Notes: generated from the sequence alone by a model not told the origin. Positions 8,222 to 19,119 are shown, numbered from the stretch's first letter. The stretch: 64,000 bases of DNA from Archangium sp. (GCA_022843845.1 JALHMW010000026.1:1-64000); one strand, 5' to 3'. Made by a program: numbers and translations.

Positions 8222-11200
8222 TCACTGCGGCGAGCCCGCCTGAATTCGCTCGAGCGCCGCGTGGGCGACGGCGCGGAAGGCCTCACTCGTGCGCAGCACC
8301 GCCGCGAGGTCGACCTTGCGTACGTCGGAGCCGCGCACGCGCTCGTCGAGGAACGCCACCACCCGGCCGATGGCGAGCGACGACGGCACCGCGCGGAAGG
8401 CGTTGGCCGACGCGTCGGAGAAGCCATTCACCTCACCCGGCTCACGGAGCTGCCGGCCAGCGTCACCGAGCGCCGCGGCCAGCGCCACCAGGGCCGTTAC
8501 TTCCGTCGGGCCGAAGGCCGCGAGCGCGCCGGCGCCCAGCAACAACCGCGCGTCGTCGAGGAACATCGCCTCGACGCCGCCTTGCAGATCGATCGACACC
8601 GACACCTGGCCGAGCCCGAGCGCCTCGCACGCATCGCGCACCACCTGCGCCAGCCGGGGCATCGAGTCGTCGGTCACCGGCACGGCCGTCGACGGCGCTT
8701 CTGCAGGCGTCACCGCACCTCGCACCACCCGATTCACGCTCACCGCAGGCGCAGTCCCGACCGTCCCCGTCAGCACGGCGCCGAACCCGTCGGCCACGCG
8801 GGCGTCTTCCTCGCGGCGCAGGTGATTCAGCGCCTCACTGAGCAGCGTCCACCCGTCGGCGTCGGCGACCTGCGCCTCGAGCAGCCGGGTCCACGCGCGA
8901 ACGGCGAGACCAGCGCCCTGCTCGGTGCGAGAGAGCCGCTCGGCCAGCCGACGACGCGTGGCCGGAGCCAGCGTGCCGTCATCGAGCAACCGGGTGCCGA
9001 GTCGAACCGCAAACGGCACCAGCTCGACGTCGAGGTAGCCGAGGAGCACCGCCTCGAACTCGGCCGGCGTGGTGGCGAACTGCTCGCGCAACGAGAGCGC
9101 TTCACCCTTCAGGCCGAGCGTCTCGGCGAGGGTCGCCCGGCGCTGCAGCAGCGCAGGCGTCTGCTCCATCGTCGCCAGCACGCGCGCGGCGTCTTTGAGT
9201 CTTCCGAGCTGCTCGTAGCCAGCGGCGAGCTCGTCCCGGAAGGGCTCGGCCGATTCGTCTCCGGCGAGCGCGGTGAGGCGCTCCACCATCGGGACGAAGC
9301 GCTCGGCGTCACCACGCGACAGCTCCACCAATTCGCGCACCGCCGCGAGCTGCACGCCGTCGTCCACCAGCGCCCGCTCGAACGCCACGCGCGCCGCCGA
9401 GAGATCCTTCACACGGTGGAGCAGCAGCTCCCCGCGCTCGACGTGGAGCACGGCGCGCGCCTTCGGGTCCTCTTCGAGCTGAGCGAGCTGCGCGAGGCTC
9501 TCGACCGCGCCGCTCCACTTCTCGAGACGCGATCGCAGGAGCGCGAGCTCACGCAGCGCGGCCTTCCTGCGCTCGGGCACGACCTCGGCCAGCACGGTGA
9601 GGAGTTGCTCACGACGGGCGTCGGTGACCTTCGAGGCGTGCTGCAGCACCTTCGTCAAGGCGCCAGCGGTGCGCGCTTCGAGCGCCGCGTCGAAGGCGAC
9701 GTCGAGGCGGTCGGCCTCCACCAGTGACGCCAGCGCACCGGGAGAGTCGTGGCGAATGAAGAGCGAGAGCCACAGCGGCTCGGCGACGTCGAGCGCCTGC
9801 TGGCTGGAAGCAAGCGCGGCGTACTTCGCCAACACGCCTGCGTCGGCGCCGTCGAGCAGCACCTTCGCCCGGGCGTCGCGCACGTCGGTCGCGGCGAGCG
9901 CCCAGCGCGCGGTGATGGCCTGCGCCGGAGCGTTGGCGCGGGTCGCGAGGTCGAGCGCCTTGCCCGCGTTGCCAGACGACATCGCCGGCCCGAAGCCCAC
10001 GTCGACGGCGCGCTCGGAGGCGCCAAGGGAAAGGTACCGCTCGGCTGCGGCCTCGGGCGTCAGCGCGCCTGGAGCCTCGTCACAGACCCGGTCGAGCGTC
10101 GCGACGGCCGGCTGCAGCTCGCCAGTGGCCTCGAAGGTGTCGATCGCCTCGAGCCAGATCGACGCGCGCTGTGCAGGCGCAGACGCGTCGGCCAGCTGGA
10201 GGAGCACGGGGCCAAGCGCATCGACACGCTTCGCGCGACGGAACACCTCGGCGAGCAGCGAGAGCGCCTCGAGTGATGCACCGGCCGCGAGCGCATCACG
10301 GAGCACCGCCTCTGCGCGGGCCCACTGCTTCGCCTCGACGAGCGAGCGCGCGGCGTCGAGCAACCGGGCCGACCGCTCCCCTGCCTGAAGGAGCTCGGCC
10401 TGCGCGACCTGGATGTCGGCCAGCGCGACGGAGTTGCCCTCGACTCGGGCGATGCGCGCGAGGCCGTCGAGGGCCTGGGTGTAGCCAGCGGAAGAAGGCC
10501 CGCCACGACGAAGGCCCGTCAGCGCCTCGGCAGCGCCGTCGAGATCGCCCTTGGACTCGAGCGCGGTCGACAGCTCCAGCACCACGCCAGCGCGCGCGGT
10601 CTCGTCGAGCGGCGCGGCAGCGAGCGCCCGGAGCTGCGCGATGGCGGCGTCGAGATCGCCCCGCGTCTTCGCGTCGGCCAACAGCAGCCGGAGCACGTCG
10701 ACGTTGGATGGATCGAGCCGCGCAGCCTCTTGCTTGAGCTCGAGCGCGCGGGCGGGTTCACCCAGCTCGTCCGAGGCGATGTCAGCAGCAGCGAGGAGCG
10801 CCGACGCCGCGCGGGAGCCACCGACCGCCTTCGCGAAGCGCTCGTGCAAGCCGAGCAGATCGCCGAGCCGGCCCGTGGTGCGGTACGCGCGAACGCCCGC
10901 TTCGTAGAGCGTGACGTCGGCCGGGTGCGACGGGAGCAGCGCGTCGAGGGCCTCGACGCCACGCTCGGGCGACTCATGCAGCGCGAACGCGCGGCGGTAG
11001 AGCACCTCGGTGTCCGTCGCGTCGGGCAGGCGCGCCAGTCGCAGCACCGTGCGGTACTGACCATCGACATCACCCAGGCGTGCGTACGCTTCGTCGAGCG
11101 AGAGCAACGCCTGACGGCCACGCGCTCCATCGGGGTCGAGCGTGTGGGCCGCTTCGAAGGCGTCGACGGCGTCGCGCCAGGCCTGGGCCTCGACGGCCGC

Positions 11201-14200
11201 CTGACCGAGACGCAGCCAGAGCTTGAGGCGCGTGACGCCAGCCAGCCCTTCTGCGCCGAGCTGCACCAGCTTGCGATCGTACGGCTGGGCGGCGCGCGCA
11301 CCGCCACCATCGAAGGCGAGATCGCCACGGCGCTCGAGGGCGGTGAAGTCGTCAGCGACCAGCGCGAGGTAGTCGTCCCAGGCGGCCGCAGCGAGGAGCG
11401 TCTCGCGCGCATCGTCGAGCGTCTCGGCGCGGCGCTTGAGCAGCAGCGACGCTTCACCCGGAACGGCGCGGGCGCGGGCAGACATCAGCTCGGCGCGGCG
11501 ACGGGGCTCGTGCGCGGCCTGCTCGAGGAGCGACTGGAAGGCCTCGTGGTTCTGAGGCGCAGCTTCGAAGGCCTGGGCCTCGCAGATCTGCGCGCGCTCG
11601 GTGGCTCCGGCACGACGGAAGGCAGCAGCGGCCTCGAGCCAGCGGGTCGCGGCGACGTCTCCGTGTTCACGCTCCGCTCGACGGCTCAGCAGCTGCGCGA
11701 GCGACTGCTCGTCATCCGCCCCGGCGAGGTATTCGCGGTGACGCTCGAAGCTGGCGTGGAACGGGTCCCTCTCGAGCAGGAGCGCGTCGAAGTCGGCGGC
11801 GTCCTGATGGCGTCCGAGCTCGGACAGCTGATCGGCGACCTTCGCGGTGAGCGACTCGTCATCAGGGCTCGAGGCGCGCGCGGCGAGCAGCGCAGCAGCA
11901 GCCTCGTGCGGACGCCCGGCGCGATCCTTGTAGAGCGCGGCGGCCTTGAGCAGCTGCTCTGCACGACGCGGCCCGTTCGTCTCGCGGGCAGCGGCTTCTT
12001 CGTAGAACGCAGCGACGTCGGACACGCGGTCCTGGCGCTCGTAGATGGCCAGCAACATCGCCTCGGCGTCCGCGGTGCCCGGCGCGAGCGAGAGCGCCTG
12101 CTTGAGCGCGGCTTCGGCTTGATCGGGCGCCAGCATCGGCGAGCTGGCGACGTCGCGCGCATCTCCAACGGCGACCAGACCCAGGTGGAGCCGCGCAAGC
12201 GTGACGAACGCGCGCGCCTTCGGAGCCGGCTCCAGTGACGGCAGCGTGCGCTCGAGCCAATCGAGCTCTCCTTCACGATCGCTTCGGCGACGCGCGAGAT
12301 CGATCGCCATCTGCGCCAACGAGACGGAAGGCTTGAGCGTCCACGCGCGCTCGAGCGCTTCGTTCGCGCCGTCGAGGTCGAGCTGCGAATCGCGGAGCAG
12401 CTCGGCGCGCCGCACGACGTACCCAGCCGCCTCGTCGACGCGGCCTTCGTCTTCGCAGACATCAGCCATCGCGCCGAGTGAGCGCAGCGCGTCGTCGATG
12501 CGACCGAGCCCTTCAGCGAGCTTCGACTCTTCGTCCCACGCGGCCAGCGCGGCGTCGCTGTTGCCGAGGGTGAGCTCGAGCTGCGCGACCTCGACGAGCT
12601 CGCCCATCAGCTCGGCAGGACGGTTCGCCTCGCGCAACATGGTGACGGCTTCGGAGCGAACGGCCAGCGGCGTCTCATGCACCTCGGCGGCGCGACGGTA
12701 GAGACGAAGCGCGGTCTCGACATCCTGAAGCGAGGTGCGGGCTTCACGCGCGAGCAACACCAGCCGCTCGGCGTTCCGCGGCGACGACGAGAGTTGTTCG
12801 AGGTGACGGGCCCGCAGCTCGATGGCGGCACGGCGCTCTCCGCGGCTCGAGAAGACGCTGGCGAGGCGCTCGACGGCCTGGGTCAACAGCGGCCGCTCCT
12901 GAACGAGCTTCTTGAGCGTCGCCTCGGCAACGGCGGCGTCGCCCAGCTGCTCGGCGAGGTCGGCCAGGCGCAGCATCACGCGCTCGGCGTCGTCGGGGCG
13001 GTCTTCGAACGACACGCCCGCCGCGAGGGTCTGGTGAAGCGGGAGCGCCTCTTTGAGCGCGCCGCGCAGGTACAGCGCTTCGGCGAGGCGCTCGAGATCG
13101 TCTCCGGTCGCCGGCTGGAGCACGTGCGCGCGTCGGAACAGCTTGAGCGCACCCTCTTCGTCGGCACCACGCGTCGCGAGCGCAGCAGCGGACCTCAAGG
13201 TCGCGGCGGCTGTCGGCGCGGGCTCGAGGGCAGCCGCCTCTTCGAGCAACCCCATCGCCTCGGAGAACAGCGCCTGCGTCTCGAGCAACCCGGCGAGGCG
13301 GTGACGTGCCGCCGCGTCCTTCTCATCGAGCGTGACGAGCCTTCGCAGTGCAGCTTCGCCAGGCCCGAGCAACGAGAGCTTGTCGAGGTAGAGCGAGGTG
13401 AGCTCGGCGAACAGCGGCGCGGCGTGCGACTTCGGCGTGTGTGACGCCTCTTCGGCGATCACCTCGGCCAGGCCTTCCCAATCCGACAGGCCGCGCAGGT
13501 TGCGCTTGAGGCCGTCAATGGCGCCCGGGTGACGCGGCGCGAGCACGAGCGCAGACGACCACGCGCTGACGGCTTCTTCTGCGGCGCCGCGGGCCTCGAG
13601 CAGTGTCGCCCGCTCGACGAGGGCTTCGACGCGCTTCGCTGCGGGCCCCTGCTTCGACGCCTCGAGCAGTGCTTCTTCGGCGCGTCGCGGCGAGCCGGGC
13701 TTGGCGGACTGCGCGAGTCCGTACCAGGCGTCGAAGCGCTCAGCGCCAGTGAGGGGCAACGAGACGAGCAGCTCGAACGCCTCCAGCGCCTTCGAGGGAT
13801 CGCCTGCGCCCACACGTGAACGCGCGATGGAGCCGACACGATTGCCCGCGTCGGTCAGCGCCTCGACGTCACCCTTCGCCGCACCGATGACGAGCCGCCA
13901 CGCACCGAGCTCCGCGGCTTCATCGAACGACTGACGAGACAGCTCGGCGAGGCCACGGAGCAACGGCAACGGACGCGAGGACGTCTGCGCGGCGTCGAGC
14001 AGATCGGCGCGGGCAGCCGGCAGATCTCCCGTGATGCGGTGGAGCTCGCTTCGTCGGCCCAGCAATTCGGCGCGCGCGTCGCCCTTCGCGCTGGTGACGA
14101 GACGGCCGAGGAGATCGAGGCGCTCGAGCGCGGTCGAGTCTTCGGCCGGCACGAGCGTCAACAGCCGGCTCGCCGCCCACTCGTCATCCGGGACGTCCGC

Positions 14201-17200
14201 GAGAATGCTGCGGAGCACGTCCATCGCGGCCTGCGTGCGACCCAACGACAACGCGCCCTCGGCGTACTCGCGACGCGCCGAGGTACGGCCGCTGCCTTCG
14301 AGCCTGGGCCAGAGTTCCGAGAGGAGATCGACGAGCGGCTCCAGCGCTCCGGCGCGGCGGTGGAGCTTCACCAGCTCGAGCTGCGCGTCGAGATCGTCGG
14401 GGCGCTGCGCGGCGTACTTCGCGAGCAGGCGGCGGGCAGCGTCGGTCTGGCCCGACTTCAGCGCGGCGAAGGCGGCCTGTCGGGTGAGCGCGACGCGATC
14501 GAGCTTGAGCGCTGCGACGTCGCCGTCGTTCTCGTCTGCCGCGAGCACCACCTCGAGGTCGGCCATCGCCTCGCGGGGATTCAACGTCTCGGCGAGCTCC
14601 GCGCGACGCAGACGCGCCGGCACGAACGACGGATCACTCTCGAGCGCCTGCGCGAGCAACGGACCTTCACGCGGCGTGTCGCGCACCAGGGCCGAAGCCT
14701 TGAAGGTGAAGCGGGCCGACTCGCGGGGATCTTTCGAGACCTGCGCGCGCCGGGTGAAGAGCCGTGACGCCTCGAGCGTGCCACCACGATCGAGCTCGAG
14801 CTTCGCCATCGCCTCGAGCACTTCGCGGGCCGACTCTCCCGTGGGCGAGGCATCGAGCGCCGACGTCAGACGCAGCATCGCGCCCGTGAGGTCGCCAGCC
14901 TCGAGCTGGGTCTGCGCAGCCTTGAAGAACAACGGCGCGGCGTCGTGAGCCCGGCCAGCCTGGAGCAGCGCCTGCGCACGTGACGCCCAGAGGTCGGTCA
15001 GCTCGCGCGTGAAGCGGCCTTCGACGTACAGCGCTTCGAGGCGCGTCGAGAGCTCGTCGTCGAGCCGGCGGAGCGGGAACGCCAGCGCGTAGTTCTCTCT
15101 CGCGGCGTCCTTGTCGCCGAGCAGCTCGCACGCACGACCCAGGCGCGAACGCACCTCGGCGAGCTTCTCGGGCGGCGCATGTTTCGGGAGCAACGCGAGC
15201 GTGTCTTCGAGGGCACGGCGCGCGTTCGGCGCACGCTCGAGGCGAATGCAGAGGTTGGCGAGCTCGAGGAGCGCGTTCGGATCCGGGTGGAGGCGCGCGG
15301 CCTTCTCGAGGGCGACGAGGGCTTCACCGGCGCGGCCGAGGCGAACGTCGAGCACCTGGCCGAGTTCACGAAGCGCGGCGGCGGCGAGGCGTTTGTCTCC
15401 CGCGGCTTCCGACGCCTTCGCGCGCTGCTCGAGGGCCCACGCGAGACCGGCCATGTCGCTGCGGCGGCGCTCGAGGGCGGCGAGCTCTCCCAGCACGGGC
15501 AGATCTTCCGGCTCGACGCGCAGCACTTCACGGTACGCGTGCACGGCGAGATCGAGATCGAACGCGAGGTCTCGCGCGGCGACGGCGAGGCGGCGGTAGT
15601 AGCGAACGCGCTCCTTCGGCTCAGCGGTGAGCTCGGCGAGGGCGCGCAGCGAGCGGCACAGCTGGCCTCCATCGCGGCGGCTCTCGGCGAGCGACAACAT
15701 GCCCTCGAGCGCGAGGCGGTTCTTCGGGTCGGCTTCGAGGGCCTGCGACAACAGCCGCTCGGCGCGTTCGGGCTGACCGAGGCGTCCACGGTACAGCTCA
15801 CCCGCTTCAGCCCACAGGGCGGCGCGACGGAGCGGATCATCGATGACCGCCGCGGCCTTCTCGCACGCATCGGCGAGCTCGACGGCTTTGCCCGAGGCAC
15901 GGAAGTACGGGAGCAGCTCATCGAGCGCGGTGACGTCGGTCGGATCGAGCGCAAGGGCCGACTCGAGGTGATCGCGAGCGCGGCCAGGCTCTCCCAGCTT
16001 CGTCTTCAGCAGCCGCGCGAGCGCGTGGTGCGACTGGTGCGCGGCGATGCGCAAGGCAGGAGCGCCAGGCGACGGGCCGGCGAGCTCGATGGCCTGCTGG
16101 TAGCCCGACACCGCCTCCTGCACCTTGCCCAGCGACTCGGACACGCGGGCGGCGAGGTAGAGCGGCTCCGCGTCTCCCGGCAGAAGTGACGCCGCTTCGC
16201 GGTACCGCAGCAGCGCGTTCTCAGGCTGCTTGAGGCCAGACTCCCACACGCGACCGGCGAGCAGGTTGGCGCGGCCGATGCGATCGACCTCGTGGCGACC
16301 GAGCGCGACTTCACGCAGCCGATCGAGCGCCTTGATGGCACGAAGGTGTTCTCCAGAGCGGAAGCAGAGCTCGGCGAGCTGGTGCAGCGCTTCCGGATGA
16401 TCCGGCGTGAGCCGCAGCGCGGCTTCACAGTGCAACCGGGCTCCCGCGATGTCGTCTTCGGTCTCGGCGCACAGGCGCGCGAGCTGAACGTGCGCATCGG
16501 CCGCTTCAGCAGGCTCACGCGCGAGCGCGGCGAGGCGACGGTAGGCCCGAATGGCGCCGGCGCGATCCTTCGCCTGGTCTGACGCGCGGGCGAGCGCCTT
16601 GAGGGAAGGCAGGTGGTCGGGCTTGAGGCCCAACATCTCGTGCAGGGCGCGCACGGCCATCTGTGGCGCCGCGTCACGCGACGAACGCGCAGCGGCTTCA
16701 GCGGCGAAGAAGGCTCCAGCTTCTTCCTGCTGCTTGCGAGCGAGATTGCAGAGGGCGAGGAAACGCTCCGAGGCGCGGGCGAACTCTCCCCGCTTCTCGC
16801 GCACGACGGCTTCGGCCCAGATGGCGGTCGCGGACTTGTCACGGCGACGGGCCAACGACGCAGCGATGTCGAGGGCGAGCTCGTGGGCTTGCGGGTCGGC
16901 GACCAGCAACGTGAGCAGACGCTCCACCGCGAACGGGTGCGCTTCGGTCGCGTCGCCCAGGCGCAGATACGCCTGACGGGCTTCAGCGAGCTTGCCCTGG
17001 GCGACGAGCTCCTCGGCGTCGGCAAACGCACGCGCACCTTCGAGCGTCAACAGCAGCTCCTCATCGAACGCAGCGGGAGGCGGCAGCCCACCCGACGAGA
17101 ACCGAAGCCGAAGGCCCTTCGATGAGACGATCGCCTCAGAGAGCCGCGCCTGATCGAGCGCCGGCATCTTGTACCCACGGCCGACCGCCGCCTGCTCGAC

Positions 17201-17764
17201 GAGGCCCGGGAGCAATTTCGTGGTGAAGCCGTTCGCGCCACGCCGCTCGACGTCAGGCAACAGCTGCAGCGACTTGATCGCCTCGCTCACCAGCGCCGGC
17301 ACCCGCGCAGCCGCGGTCGTGCTGAACGAGTAGAAGCGAATGTCGTAGAAATACACGGCGAGCGAATCGCCATCGCCATCGAAGGCGACCTTGAAGGTGA
17401 GCGGAGAGCGCTCCGGCCCACGCAGCTTCGCCTGCACCTCGAGCGAGCCGGGCCGGAAGTGCAGCTTCACGTCGTCGAGCTCGGGCAGCTTGCCGGCGAC
17501 CGACTGCACCGCGCGCTGAATCACGTCGGCGCTGATCGAGAGCTCGAGCAACCCGAAGTCGAGCTTCTTCTTCTGGTACTTCGCCGCGCCGCCGCTGACG
17601 TTGAGCGGGAAGGTGACGTCGGGAATCGACAACGCGAAGTCGACGACCTCGACGCCAGGTGCCAGCACCAGCGCGGGGAAGCCCACGTAGGCGCGCCGAT
17701 CGAGCAGCCGCAGCTCGGGGCCGGGCGTTCGGGCGCTTGCAGATGTCGTGTCTCGCTCAGCCAT
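8222..17764 (-). CDS. Giant TPR-repeat protein (3180 residues)
   Basis: A single frame of 3180 codons starts at ATG 17764 (M-A-E-R-D-T). It lacks a signal peptide and any obvious membrane segment, so it is probably cytoplasmic. The first 230 residues form a separate beta-strand-rich domain (V-V-D-F-A-L-S-I-P-D-V-T-F, V-K-L-H-F-R-P-G-S-L-E-V) that I cannot place. From about residue 255 to about 2900 it consists almost entirely of TPR-like helical hairpins with A-x-x-x-Y/L and L-D-P/L-x-P spacing (for example A-L-A-L-D-P-T-D and A-L-R-L-T-P-D-H-P-E-A). The final 250 residues (after about 2930) are a non-TPR domain. TPR arrays are protein-binding scaffolds, and this one could bind many partners. 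It heads a minus-strand operon with the lipoprotein, queC and perhaps the OmpA-like gene. Homologous giant TPR proteins of unknown function are known in myxobacteria. Confidence 0.9.
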   Translation of the reverse strand: MAERDTTSASARTPGPELRLLDRRAYVGFPALVLAPGVEVVDFALSIPDVTFPLNVSGGAAKYQKKKLDFGLLELSISADVIQRAVQSVAGKLPELDDVKLHFRPGSLEVQAKLRGPERSPLTFKVAFDGDGDSLAVYFYDIRFYSFSTTAAARVPALVSEAIKSLQLLPDVERRGANGFTTKLLPGLVEQAAVGRGYKMPALDQARLSEAIVSSKGLRLRFSSGGLPPPAAFDEELLLTLEGARAFADAEELVAQGKLAEARQAYLRLGDATEAHPFAVERLLTLLVADPQAHELALDIAASLARRRDKSATAIWAEAVVREKRGEFARASERFLALCNLARKQQEEAGAFFAAEAAARSSRDAAPQMAVRALHEMLGLKPDHLPSLKALARASDQAKDRAGAIRAYRRLAALAREPAEAADAHVQLARLCAETEDDIAGARLHCEAALRLTPDHPEALHQLAELCFRSGEHLRAIKALDRLREVALGRHEVDRIGRANLLAGRVWESGLKQPENALLRYREAASLLPGDAEPLYLAARVSESLGKVQEAVSGYQQAIELAGPSPGAPALRIAAHQSHHALARLLKTKLGEPGRARDHLESALALDPTDVTALDELLPYFRASGKAVELADACEKAAAVIDDPLRRAALWAEAGELYRGRLGQPERAERLLSQALEADPKNRLALEGMLSLAESRRDGGQLCRSLRALAELTAEPKERVRYYRRLAVAARDLAFDLDLAVHAYREVLRVEPEDLPVLGELAALERRRSDMAGLAWALEQRAKASEAAGDKRLAAAALRELGQVLDVRLGRAGEALVALEKAARLHPDPNALLELANLCIRLERAPNARRALEDTLALLPKHAPPEKLAEVRSRLGRACELLGDKDAARENYALAFPLRRLDDELSTRLEALYVEGRFTRELTDLWASRAQALLQAGRAHDAAPLFFKAAQTQLEAGDLTGAMLRLTSALDASPTGESAREVLEAMAKLELDRGGTLEASRLFTRRAQVSKDPRESARFTFKASALVRDTPREGPLLAQALESDPSFVPARLRRAELAETLNPREAMADLEVVLAADENDGDVAALKLDRVALTRQAAFAALKSGQTDAARRLLAKYAAQRPDDLDAQLELVKLHRRAGALEPLVDLLSELWPRLEGSGRTSARREYAEGALSLGRTQAAMDVLRSILADVPDDEWAASRLLTLVPAEDSTALERLDLLGRLVTSAKGDARAELLGRRSELHRITGDLPAARADLLDAAQTSSRPLPLLRGLAELSRQSFDEAAELGAWRLVIGAAKGDVEALTDAGNRVGSIARSRVGAGDPSKALEAFELLVSLPLTGAERFDAWYGLAQSAKPGSPRRAEEALLEASKQGPAAKRVEALVERATLLEARGAAEEAVSAWSSALVLAPRHPGAIDGLKRNLRGLSDWEGLAEVIAEEASHTPKSHAAPLFAELTSLYLDKLSLLGPGEAALRRLVTLDEKDAAARHRLAGLLETQALFSEAMGLLEEAAALEPAPTAAATLRSAAALATRGADEEGALKLFRRAHVLQPATGDDLERLAEALYLRGALKEALPLHQTLAAGVSFEDRPDDAERVMLRLADLAEQLGDAAVAEATLKKLVQERPLLTQAVERLASVFSSRGERRAAIELRARHLEQLSSSPRNAERLVLLAREARTSLQDVETALRLYRRAAEVHETPLAVRSEAVTMLREANRPAELMGELVEVAQLELTLGNSDAALAAWDEESKLAEGLGRIDDALRSLGAMADVCEDEGRVDEAAGYVVRRAELLRDSQLDLDGANEALERAWTLKPSVSLAQMAIDLARRRSDREGELDWLERTLPSLEPAPKARAFVTLARLHLGLVAVGDARDVASSPMLAPDQAEAALKQALSLAPGTADAEAMLLAIYERQDRVSDVAAFYEEAAARETNGPRRAEQLLKAAALYKDRAGRPHEAAAALLAARASSPDDESLTAKVADQLSELGRHQDAADFDALLLERDPFHASFERHREYLAGADDEQSLAQLLSRRAEREHGDVAATRWLEAAAAFRRAGATERAQICEAQAFEAAPQNHEAFQSLLEQAAHEPRRRAELMSARARAVPGEASLLLKRRAETLDDARETLLAAAAWDDYLALVADDFTALERRGDLAFDGGGARAAQPYDRKLVQLGAEGLAGVTRLKLWLRLGQAAVEAQAWRDAVDAFEAAHTLDPDGARGRQALLSLDEAYARLGDVDGQYRTVLRLARLPDATDTEVLYRRAFALHESPERGVEALDALLPSHPADVTLYEAGVRAYRTTGRLGDLLGLHERFAKAVGGSRAASALLAAADIASDELGEPARALELKQEAARLDPSNVDVLRLLLADAKTRGDLDAAIAQLRALAAAPLDETARAGVVLELSTALESKGDLDGAAEALTGLRRGGPSSAGYTQALDGLARIARVEGNSVALADIQVAQAELLQAGERSARLLDAARSLVEAKQWARAEAVLRDALAAGASLEALSLLAEVFRRAKRVDALGPVLLQLADASAPAQRASIWLEAIDTFEATGELQPAVATLDRVCDEAPGALTPEAAAERYLSLGASERAVDVGFGPAMSSGNAGKALDLATRANAPAQAITARWALAATDVRDARAKVLLDGADAGVLAKYAALASSQQALDVAEPLWLSLFIRHDSPGALASLVEADRLDVAFDAALEARTAGALTKVLQHASKVTDARREQLLTVLAEVVPERRKAALRELALLRSRLEKWSGAVESLAQLAQLEEDPKARAVLHVERGELLLHRVKDLSAARVAFERALVDDGVQLAAVRELVELSRGDAERFVPMVERLTALAGDESAEPFRDELAAGYEQLGRLKDAARVLATMEQTPALLQRRATLAETLGLKGEALSLREQFATTPAEFEAVLLGYLDVELVPFAVRLGTRLLDDGTLAPATRRRLAERLSRTEQGAGLAVRAWTRLLEAQVADADGWTLLSEALNHLRREEDARVADGFGAVLTGTVGTAPAVSVNRVVRGAVTPAEAPSTAVPVTDDSMPRLAQVVRDACEALGLGQVSVSIDLQGGVEAMFLDDARLLLGAGALAAFGPTEVTALVALAAALGDAGRQLREPGEVNGFSDASANAFRAVPSSLAIGRVVAFLDERVRGSDVRKVDLAAVLRTSEAFRAVAHAALERIQAGSPQ

Positions 17765-17976
17765 TTCCGGTTTGGGGCCCGCAAGGTACCACCCGGACCG
17801 TAAGCACGGAATTTTTCGCGGCTTTCAGAACATGAGAACGAGACTGGCGTCCACGGGCGCAGGCGCGGCTGATCCACGGCCCCCTGGGCCAAGTCCGCGA
17901 CACGAAACGCGATCGGCGGCTGGCACACCGACTGCTCAGCTCTCTCCCATCACTCGCAGCACTTCTCGGGGGAACA

Positions 17977-19086
17977 ATGCGAATCAATGGTCGGTCGGGC
18001 GTGGTGGCGGTGCAGGCAACGGAGACGGTGTCGACGAAGCTCATTCGGGCGCGACCGGTGCGCGAACCGGGCAACACGGTGGAGCGGTTCGAGGCGTCGA
18101 TGAACGACGTTCCCGTCTCGCGCGCGGGCACGGTGCGGCAGGCGCTGGTGACGAGCGAGCTGCCCGTGAAGCAGGGAAACACGAACGCCTGCGGGCCGCT
18201 GTCCTTGTGGCTGGTCCTGGGCCAGTTCGGTCGCGCGACGCAGCAGTGGGAGCAGCTCGACGCCGACGTTCGCCCGTGGGGGCTGGGCTCATCTCCCGGT
18301 GTGCTGGCCGAGGCGGCGCGGGAGCGAGGCCTGCAAGCGCAGGTCTACAACCACGGCTCGTTCTTCGACCTCGAGCGTGAGACGCAGGCCGGCCGCGGCG
18401 TGTTGGTGATGTGCGACGTCGGTGGCTACGACTCGCCCGGCGGCGACATGCTGCCCGGTGACGGCGGCGACTTCGAGTCACATTGGATGCGGGTGACGCG
18501 GGCCTGGGAAGACTCGATGGGCCGCCGCTGGGTCGAGTACGAAAACCCGTGGGGCGCGCGTGAGGTGCTGCGCTTCGAGCAGTTCGATCTGCTGTGGAAG
18601 GACCAGCGGCTCGGTGGCGTTCCGACGGGGTACGATCGGACGTACGTTCTCGTCGATCGCGCGAAGGCGAAGCCGCTGCCGACGACGACTGCGGACGACG
18701 TTCAGGCGGTGATGGCGACGACCGATGGAGCGCAGACGTTTGCGCGCGGCCTCGATGCGCTGGTGTCGGGGAAGATCGTCACCGGACTGAGCCGATTGGC
18801 CGGCGGTTTCACGACGACGTTCTTCGGTGTGGTGGGCTCGATGTTGGCGGCGCCCGGGCTGTTGCTGCAGCGTGCCGGTGACGCGCTGTTCGATGTCGCG
18901 AAGCAGGGCCTCGAGGAAGGTGGACTCGCAGCGGTTGGAGGCGCGCTCGCCGGTGGCGCAGGTCTGGCGCTGCGAGGGGTGGGAATGATCGCCAGCGCCG
19001 TGGGGAACGCGGTCGGGTTCATCGGCCAGGCGGTGGGCGCAATGGTGCAAGGCGCGTTGGGCGCGCTCGGCAGGCTGTTCGGCTGA
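17977..19086 (+). CDS. Papain-like (C39-type) cysteine peptidase with long hydrophobic Gly/Ala tail
   Basis: The protein has 369 residues. Residues 65-225 look like a C39/papain-fold peptidase: C72 within N-A-C-G-P after a Q-G-N motif (oxyanion Gln plus nucleophile Cys), H169 in S-H-W-M-R-V, and N190 in Y-E-N-P-W-G. This Cys/His/Asn order and spacing suit a catalytic triad. The last 110 residues are almost free of charge and rich in Gly, Ala, Val and Phe with repeated amphipathic stretches, suggesting membrane association or a pore-forming or self-assembling segment. There is no N-terminal signal peptide. The divergent upstream gene is the giant TPR gene; 33 bp downstream on the same strand is a coiled-coil protein. 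An effector or bacteriocin-like role is inference only; no cognate immunity gene is identified. Confidence 0.65.
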   Translation: MRINGRSGVVAVQATETVSTKLIRARPVREPGNTVERFEASMNDVPVSRAGTVRQALVTSELPVKQGNTNACGPLSLWLVLGQFGRATQQWEQLDADVRPWGLGSSPGVLAEAARERGLQAQVYNHGSFFDLERETQAGRGVLVMCDVGGYDSPGGDMLPGDGGDFESHWMRVTRAWEDSMGRRWVEYENPWGAREVLRFEQFDLLWKDQRLGGVPTGYDRTYVLVDRAKAKPLPTTTADDVQAVMATTDGAQTFARGLDALVSGKIVTGLSRLAGGFTTTFFGVVGSMLAAPGLLLQRAGDALFDVAKQGLEEGGLAAVGGALAGGAGLALRGVGMIASAVGNAVGFIGQAVGAMVQGALGALGRLFG

Positions 19087-19119
19087 GGCTCTGGCGACGG
19101 CGCTCGCGAGGGTTCTACG

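Noticed and set aside
8111..9727. 538-codon plus-strand frame across the start of the giant TPR gene region
   Set aside because: Arg/His/Glu-rich antisense shadow typical of GC-rich genes; the TPR repeats are on the minus strand.
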